DNA of 35,537 nucleotides, from positions 1 through 35,537 of the forward strand of contig NZ_NFVA01000071.1 in the NCBI RefSeq assembly GCF_002264395.1. Reading direction: 5' to 3'. Origin of the DNA: Paenibacillus sp. VTT E-133291 (GTDB lineage Bacteria; Bacillota; Bacilli; Paenibacillales; Paenibacillaceae). Below the pieces are notes generated by a model. The model was not told the origin of the DNA, made no database searches, and saw only the letters and a list, made by a program, of their open reading frames with translations. Both the position numbers and the translations under genes were made by a program. Positions 31,930-35,537 of the stretch are shown one piece after another (the stretch's first letter is position 1; every line of letters begins with the position of its first letter).

Positions 31930-32889
31930 ATGAAGACTAATCAATGTAAGATTGTTGACTGCACCATTCGCGATGGGGGGCTAGTGAACAACTGGGATTT
32001 CAGCGTGGAATTTGTGCAAAATTTGTATGCCGGCTTGAATGAGGCTGGTGTTGACTATATGGAAATCGGTTATAAAAACTCCCCTAAACTGCTCAAAGGA
32101 GCAGAAGGTGCTGGACCATGGCGTTTTCTGAACGATGACTTCTTACGTAAAGTTATCCCGCAAAAGGGACATACTAAGCTTTCCGCTTTGGTTGATATCG
32201 GTCGTGTGGATGAAAATGATATTTTACCTCGCAGCGAAAGTATGCTGGATCTGATTCGGGTAGCTTGCTATAGCAAAGATGTGGAGAAAGCCTTACAGCT
32301 GGTACAAACCTTCCATGATCTAGGCTATGAGACAACAATCAATATTATGGCTTTGTCGAATGTAATGGAGAATGAATTATTAGAAGCTTTCGAAATGATT
32401 CGTGAGAGTGTAGTTGATGTGGTATACATTGTGGATTCATACGGTAGTCTAGATCACAACGACATCAATTACTTAGTGGAGAAGTTCAAAACTCATTTGC
32501 CAAACAAACGCCTGGGCGTACATACGCATAATAATCTTCAACTGGCGTTCTCCAATACGTTGATTGCTGCTGAGAAAGGTGTAGAGCTGTTGGACGCTTC
32601 CTGTTATGGAATGGGACGTGCTGCGGGGAACTGTCCTACAGAGCTGCTGGTGACTCATTTGAAGAATACACGCTACACATTGCGTCCTGTCATTGATATC
32701 ATTGAACGCCTGATGATTCCTTTACGTGAAAAAGAAGAGTGGGGCTATATCATTCCTTACATGATCACTGGTACGCTTGATGAGCATCCACGTTCAGCAA
32801 TGGCGCTTCGCGCATCGGCGGATAAGGATAAAGCGGTTGATTTCTATGATAAGCTTACAACACCAGAGGTTAACTTCGGAGATAAATAA
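31930..32889 (+). CDS. DRE-TIM metallolyase-type aldolase domain protein
   Basis: This 319-residue cytoplasmic protein belongs to the HMGL-like superfamily that includes 4-hydroxy-2-oxovalerate aldolase, HMG-CoA lyase and isopropylmalate synthase. The metal-site motif is DCTIRDGG near residue 10, and the HTHNN segment (near residue 198) supplies the paired His ligands. DSYGSLDH and GMGRAAGNCPTE are typical of the barrel's C-terminal side. It lacks the C-terminal communication domain of the oxovalerate aldolases and of isopropylmalate synthases, so it is a shorter variant whose substrate is not known to me. Aagggag precedes the ATG. It stands alone, with a terminator at 32903 and no catabolic partner nearby. 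Confidence 0.87.
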   Translation: MKTNQCKIVDCTIRDGGLVNNWDFSVEFVQNLYAGLNEAGVDYMEIGYKNSPKLLKGAEGAGPWRFLNDDFLRKVIPQKGHTKLSALVDIGRVDENDILPRSESMLDLIRVACYSKDVEKALQLVQTFHDLGYETTINIMALSNVMENELLEAFEMIRESVVDVVYIVDSYGSLDHNDINYLVEKFKTHLPNKRLGVHTHNNLQLAFSNTLIAAEKGVELLDASCYGMGRAAGNCPTELLVTHLKNTRYTLRPVIDIIERLMIPLREKEEWGYIIPYMITGTLDEHPRSAMALRASADKDKAVDFYDKLTTPEVNFGDK

Positions 32890-32900
32890 ACCTGTTGTTC

Positions 32901-32942
32901 AGAAGCACTGAACCCGTTCGTAGGGGGAAGTGCTTTTTTTTG
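32901..32942 (+). terminator. Rho-independent terminator of the aldolase-like gene
   Basis: aagcact (32903-32909) pairs with agtgctt (32929-32935), followed by a run of T. The following gap to 33218 (~276 bases) is AT-rich; I saw no cyclic-di-GMP riboswitch in it, only a 9-bp direct repeat tatacatag at 33153 and 33170. Confidence 0.8.
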
Positions 32943-33218
32943 AATAAAAATAAAATTTCTATAAGTTTCTATGATAAATAATTCTAATATTTTTCGCTAA
33001 AATGCTTAAAGTTCTAATAAGAAGCCTGAAGGTATTTTTGCTTGCCTGCTAGAAGAAAATGGTTTATATTTATGCAAGATTTATGAATAATCGCTATAAA
33101 AATACTACCGCACAAAAGAAATGTAACTTTAAAGACCGATCTAGCCGATATTTATACATAGGACAAGACTATACATAGTTGCTTAATAATCGACATCATT
33201 TTCAGACGCGAGGGACCT

Positions 33219-35345
33219 ATGAGACAAGAAGAGAAAAAGACCATTCAAGCGGCTATTATAGGAGCCTTACTGTTCCTATTCATTCAAATTTTCCATACAT
33301 CGCTAAACCGATTGGACAATTGGGATATTATTTCTGCACTCTATCTCATTGTCGGATGTTGTACTGTTGCTTTTGGATTTGCGATATTTGCACAGGGTTG
33401 GTTGTTCTTCTCTAGCAGATTATCTAAAGGAAGATTATATGTCGCTGCTCTTTTTGGTGGAATATGTATTATTGATTTCTTGCATACACTCGGCTTTGTA
33501 GCATTTCCATTGATTTCATCGTTTATAACCCCTGAGGAATCAAGGTGGCTGCTTACCTTTTCAAGACTATCCAGCGGACTGGGCATTTTGTTCATTTTTA
33601 GTAGAGAAGACAAACCTGTGACCGTTGCCGAAAAAAGAAATGTATTCAGAATCGCCTTCATGTTGATTGTGCTCTTCATCGCATTATTTGTATTTATCCA
33701 TTCGGCAGTGCCTGAGTTATTTACTAAGCCTTGGATGAGTACAATTAAACAATTCGTTGATCTGGCAGTACTTTTTGTTTATTTAGCAGGTGTTGCTGTC
33801 ATCGTATTTCCTGGGAATAATGAAAAGTCAGCTTCGCTGCTTGTTATTATTCGGGCACTTATCTTTTTCTCGCTAGGACAGGCTTTCTTTATGACTCCCT
33901 TAAGTGGGGGGAATATTGATGATCTCTTTGGGATGTTATGTAGCGGAATTGCTTATTACCAGTTACTTACCGGCGTGTATCGCCTGACGATTGAAGAGCC
34001 ATTTTACGAGAAACAGTTGGCCGAAGAACGGATCAATTATTTGGCCTATCATGATGATTTAACAGGACTTCCAAATAGACGTCGGCTGACACAGCGTGTA
34101 GAAGAAATGATTGATGCTGGAGAGACAGACACGAGTGATCAATTCTCAGCTTTGGCTATTATGAATATTAATCATTTTAAGAATATAAATGACTCTCTGG
34201 GTCATTATGCCGGAGACCTTTTATTGAAATTAGTGTCTGAGCGTCTTAGTATTGAGGCTAGATCCAGTGAAGAGCTGTATAGTATGGGAGCGGACGAGTT
34301 TGCTTTTTTAATGACAGAAAGAGCAAGTCTTGGAGAATGCTTGGCACGAGCTACAGAGTTGCTCAGATTATTTGAAGCACCCGTTAATATAGAATCTGGT
34401 GAGTACCATATCTCACTCAGCTTGGGGATGAGTATTTATCCTGGTGACGGGGAAACTGCGGAACATCTCATTCAAAATGCGGATACTGCTGTTCATAATG
34501 CGAAGGAGCAAGGCGTGGAGATTCGCCGTTATATCCCAGCCATGCAGATGAAAGCAAAGGAACGACTGAAGCTGGAAAATGACCTGCGAAGAGCGCTTGA
34601 ACGTGATGAGTTCTATCTCGTATATCAACCCAAGGTGCAGCTGGAGACGGAAGAGATTGTAGGAATGGAAGCTTTATTGCGCTGGAATCATCCTAAGCGT
34701 GGTATTGTCTCACCTAATGAATTTATTCCATTAGCTGAGGATAGTGGGCTAATTGTTCCAATTGGGGAATGGGTACTGAAGACGGCATGCCTGCAAAATA
34801 AACAGTGGCAGTTAGCAGGCTACCAGCCGATATGCGTATCTATCAACTTATCTATGCGTCAATTCCTTCAGCCGAATCTGGCTGGTAAAATTCATTCCAT
34901 TCTGACCGATATTGGTTTGGATCCATGTTATGTTGATCTTGAAATTACAGAGAGTATGACGTTGGATAAAGAAACGGCCTTTGATCAGCTGAAGCGCTTG
35001 AAAGAGCTAGGTGTGTTCATTAGCATTGATGATTTTGGTACAGGTTACAGCTCACTGCACTATTTGAAGAATATGCCGATCGACAGGCTAAAGATTGACA
35101 GATCGTTTGTCTCCGAGGTTATGGAGGATAGTAATAATGCGGCAATAGTCTCCACGATTACTTCTATGGCGCATCATTTAAAGCTTAAAGTTACCGCAGA
35201 AGGGGTGGAGAACAAGGAGCAGCTGCAGTTTTTGCGTGAGCAGCATTGCCATGAAGCTCAAGGGTTTTTGTTCAGTAAACCTATTCAAGCAGCTGAATTT
35301 GAAACAGCGTTTTTGAAAAAGGCTCCCCTCGGCGCTTCCTTGTAA
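33219..35345 (+). CDS. Membrane MASE3-like/GGDEF/EAL protein, probable c-di-GMP phosphodiesterase
   Basis: This 708-residue protein has about seven to eight N-terminal helices (residues 10-250) with DFLHTLGF, as in MASE3-type sensors, then a GGDEF domain (about 270-430) and an EAL domain (about 450-700). The EAL site is intact: E484 in MEALLRW, N543, E575 in LEITES, D604-D605 in IDDFGTGYSS, K625 in LKIDRSF and E661 in AEGVE. The GGDEF half has GADEF (357-361) in place of GGDEF, and NIN (316-318) in place of the usual D-x-D metal site, so cyclase activity is doubtful. The net activity should be c-di-GMP hydrolysis, with the GGDEF part perhaps binding GTP as a regulator. Gcgaggga precedes the ATG. 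Confidence 0.93.
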   Translation: MRQEEKKTIQAAIIGALLFLFIQIFHTSLNRLDNWDIISALYLIVGCCTVAFGFAIFAQGWLFFSSRLSKGRLYVAALFGGICIIDFLHTLGFVAFPLISSFITPEESRWLLTFSRLSSGLGILFIFSREDKPVTVAEKRNVFRIAFMLIVLFIALFVFIHSAVPELFTKPWMSTIKQFVDLAVLFVYLAGVAVIVFPGNNEKSASLLVIIRALIFFSLGQAFFMTPLSGGNIDDLFGMLCSGIAYYQLLTGVYRLTIEEPFYEKQLAEERINYLAYHDDLTGLPNRRRLTQRVEEMIDAGETDTSDQFSALAIMNINHFKNINDSLGHYAGDLLLKLVSERLSIEARSSEELYSMGADEFAFLMTERASLGECLARATELLRLFEAPVNIESGEYHISLSLGMSIYPGDGETAEHLIQNADTAVHNAKEQGVEIRRYIPAMQMKAKERLKLENDLRRALERDEFYLVYQPKVQLETEEIVGMEALLRWNHPKRGIVSPNEFIPLAEDSGLIVPIGEWVLKTACLQNKQWQLAGYQPICVSINLSMRQFLQPNLAGKIHSILTDIGLDPCYVDLEITESMTLDKETAFDQLKRLKELGVFISIDDFGTGYSSLHYLKNMPIDRLKIDRSFVSEVMEDSNNAAIVSTITSMAHHLKLKVTAEGVENKEQLQFLREQHCHEAQGFLFSKPIQAAEFETAFLKKAPLGASL

Positions 35346-35350
35346 AATAT

Positions 35351-35437
35351 AAGAAAGTATAAGTTTCACACCATACTCTATGTCTTATATTTCTTGCTTA
35401 AACGCTTACCGTCCTTATTAGGACTCCGGAGGCGTTT
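35351..35437 (+). terminator. Two hairpins between the GGDEF/EAL gene and the tRNA
   Basis: The first pairs aagaaagtataag (35351-35363) with cttatatttctt (35384-35395), with one bulged G. The second pairs aaacgc (35400-35405) with gcgttt (35432-35437) around an inner gtcc/ggac hairpin. Neither has a long T-run, but together they probably end transcription before the tRNA promoter. Confidence 0.5.
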
Positions 35438-35456
35438 ATGCTTGAACAGAAAAATG

Positions 35457-35485
35457 TTGATTTTTATTTATAGGGGTGATACAAT
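35457..35485 (+). promoter_or_regulatory. Predicted promoter of a tRNA gene or cluster
   Basis: TTGATT (35457-35462), a 17-base spacer and TACAAT (35480-35485) preceded by TGA (extended -10). It lies 24 bases before the tRNA. Confidence 0.7.
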
Positions 35486-35508
35486 ATCTCTTGTACTCAC
35501 TTTCTAAT

Positions 35509-35537
35509 GCGGGTGTAGTTCAATGGTAGAACTTCAG
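35509..35537 (+). tRNA. tRNA-Gly, 5' part (cut by the window end)
   Basis: The 29 bases show the acceptor 5' strand gcgggtg, a D-arm with ttcaatggtagaa, and the start of the anticodon stem cttcag. This agrees with Firmicute tRNA-Gly, most like the UCC isoacceptor, but the anticodon is outside the window. It may be the first of a tRNA cluster. Confidence 0.8.

Noticed and set aside
32943..33218. Cyclic-di-GMP riboswitch before the GGDEF/EAL gene
   Set aside because: The conserved riboswitch core (such as cacgcaaaggcaaacc) is not present; the region is simply AT-rich.
1..35537. CRISPR array, prophage, complete insertion sequence or toxin-antitoxin pair
   Set aside because: No regularly spaced repeats, phage genes, transposase or paired small toxin/antitoxin genes were seen.

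Overview
The window looks like a chromosomal segment of a low-to-moderate GC, spore-forming Firmicute, most probably Paenibacillus. The reasons are purine-rich Shine-Dalgarno sites before almost every gene, YesM/YesN-type two-component pairs beside an LplA/LplB/YtcP-type sugar ABC transporter, very large hybrid histidine kinases, CcpA (cre)-like and Spo0A-box-like sites, and protein families common in that genus. The genus call is inference from family content, not from a marker gene.

Layout. (1) 1-663 is the 3' end of an LPXTG-anchored, Thr/Pro-rich surface protein. (2) 959-13560 is a carbohydrate block on the + strand: a PhnP-like metallo-beta-lactamase-fold hydrolase, a YesM-type kinase and YesN-type AraC regulator, a binding lipoprotein, two permeases, a Gfo/Idh/MocA dehydrogenase, a DUF4091 protein and a GH35 beta-galactosidase. 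Cre-like sites precede the hydrolase and overlap the -35 of a predicted promoter of the binding-protein gene, and a 12-bp hairpin separates the binding protein from the permeases. No transporter ATPase is encoded, so a shared MsmX-type ATPase is expected. (3) 13676-18018 on the - strand holds a 1033-residue hybrid kinase with two complete kinase modules and its REC-winged-helix-BTAD response regulator. (4) 18141-20837 is an ECF sigma/anti-sigma operon ending in two membrane proteins, the second with DUF4097 repeats. (5) 20918-25770 holds an aldo/keto reductase, an unrecognised secreted protein, leuB, a 2-Cys peroxiredoxin and a small zinc-ribbon-like protein. (6) 26138-28846 holds a soluble PAS kinase of the sporulation-kinase kind and a leucyl aminopeptidase. 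(7) 28940-31644 on the - strand holds a 48-aa protein behind a sigma-B-like promoter and the ferrous iron operon feoA-feoB plus a 59-aa FeoB-associated Cys-rich protein. Its upstream region carries a Fur-box-like and an FNR/CRP-like site. (8) 31832-35345 holds a possible 31-aa membrane micro-ORF, a DRE-TIM aldolase-like protein and a MASE3-like/GGDEF/EAL protein whose GGDEF half looks degenerate. (9) A tRNA-Gly begins at 35509 and is cut by the window end.

How the parts fit: the first third reads as a sensing-import-degradation unit for a galactose-containing or related oligosaccharide, under catabolite control. The rest is housekeeping and signalling. No phage, CRISPR array, complete insertion sequence or obvious defence system was seen. 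The less ordinary points are the double-kinase hybrid, the redox/DUF4091/GH35 trio, the small proteins missed by size cutoffs, and several regulatory sites.
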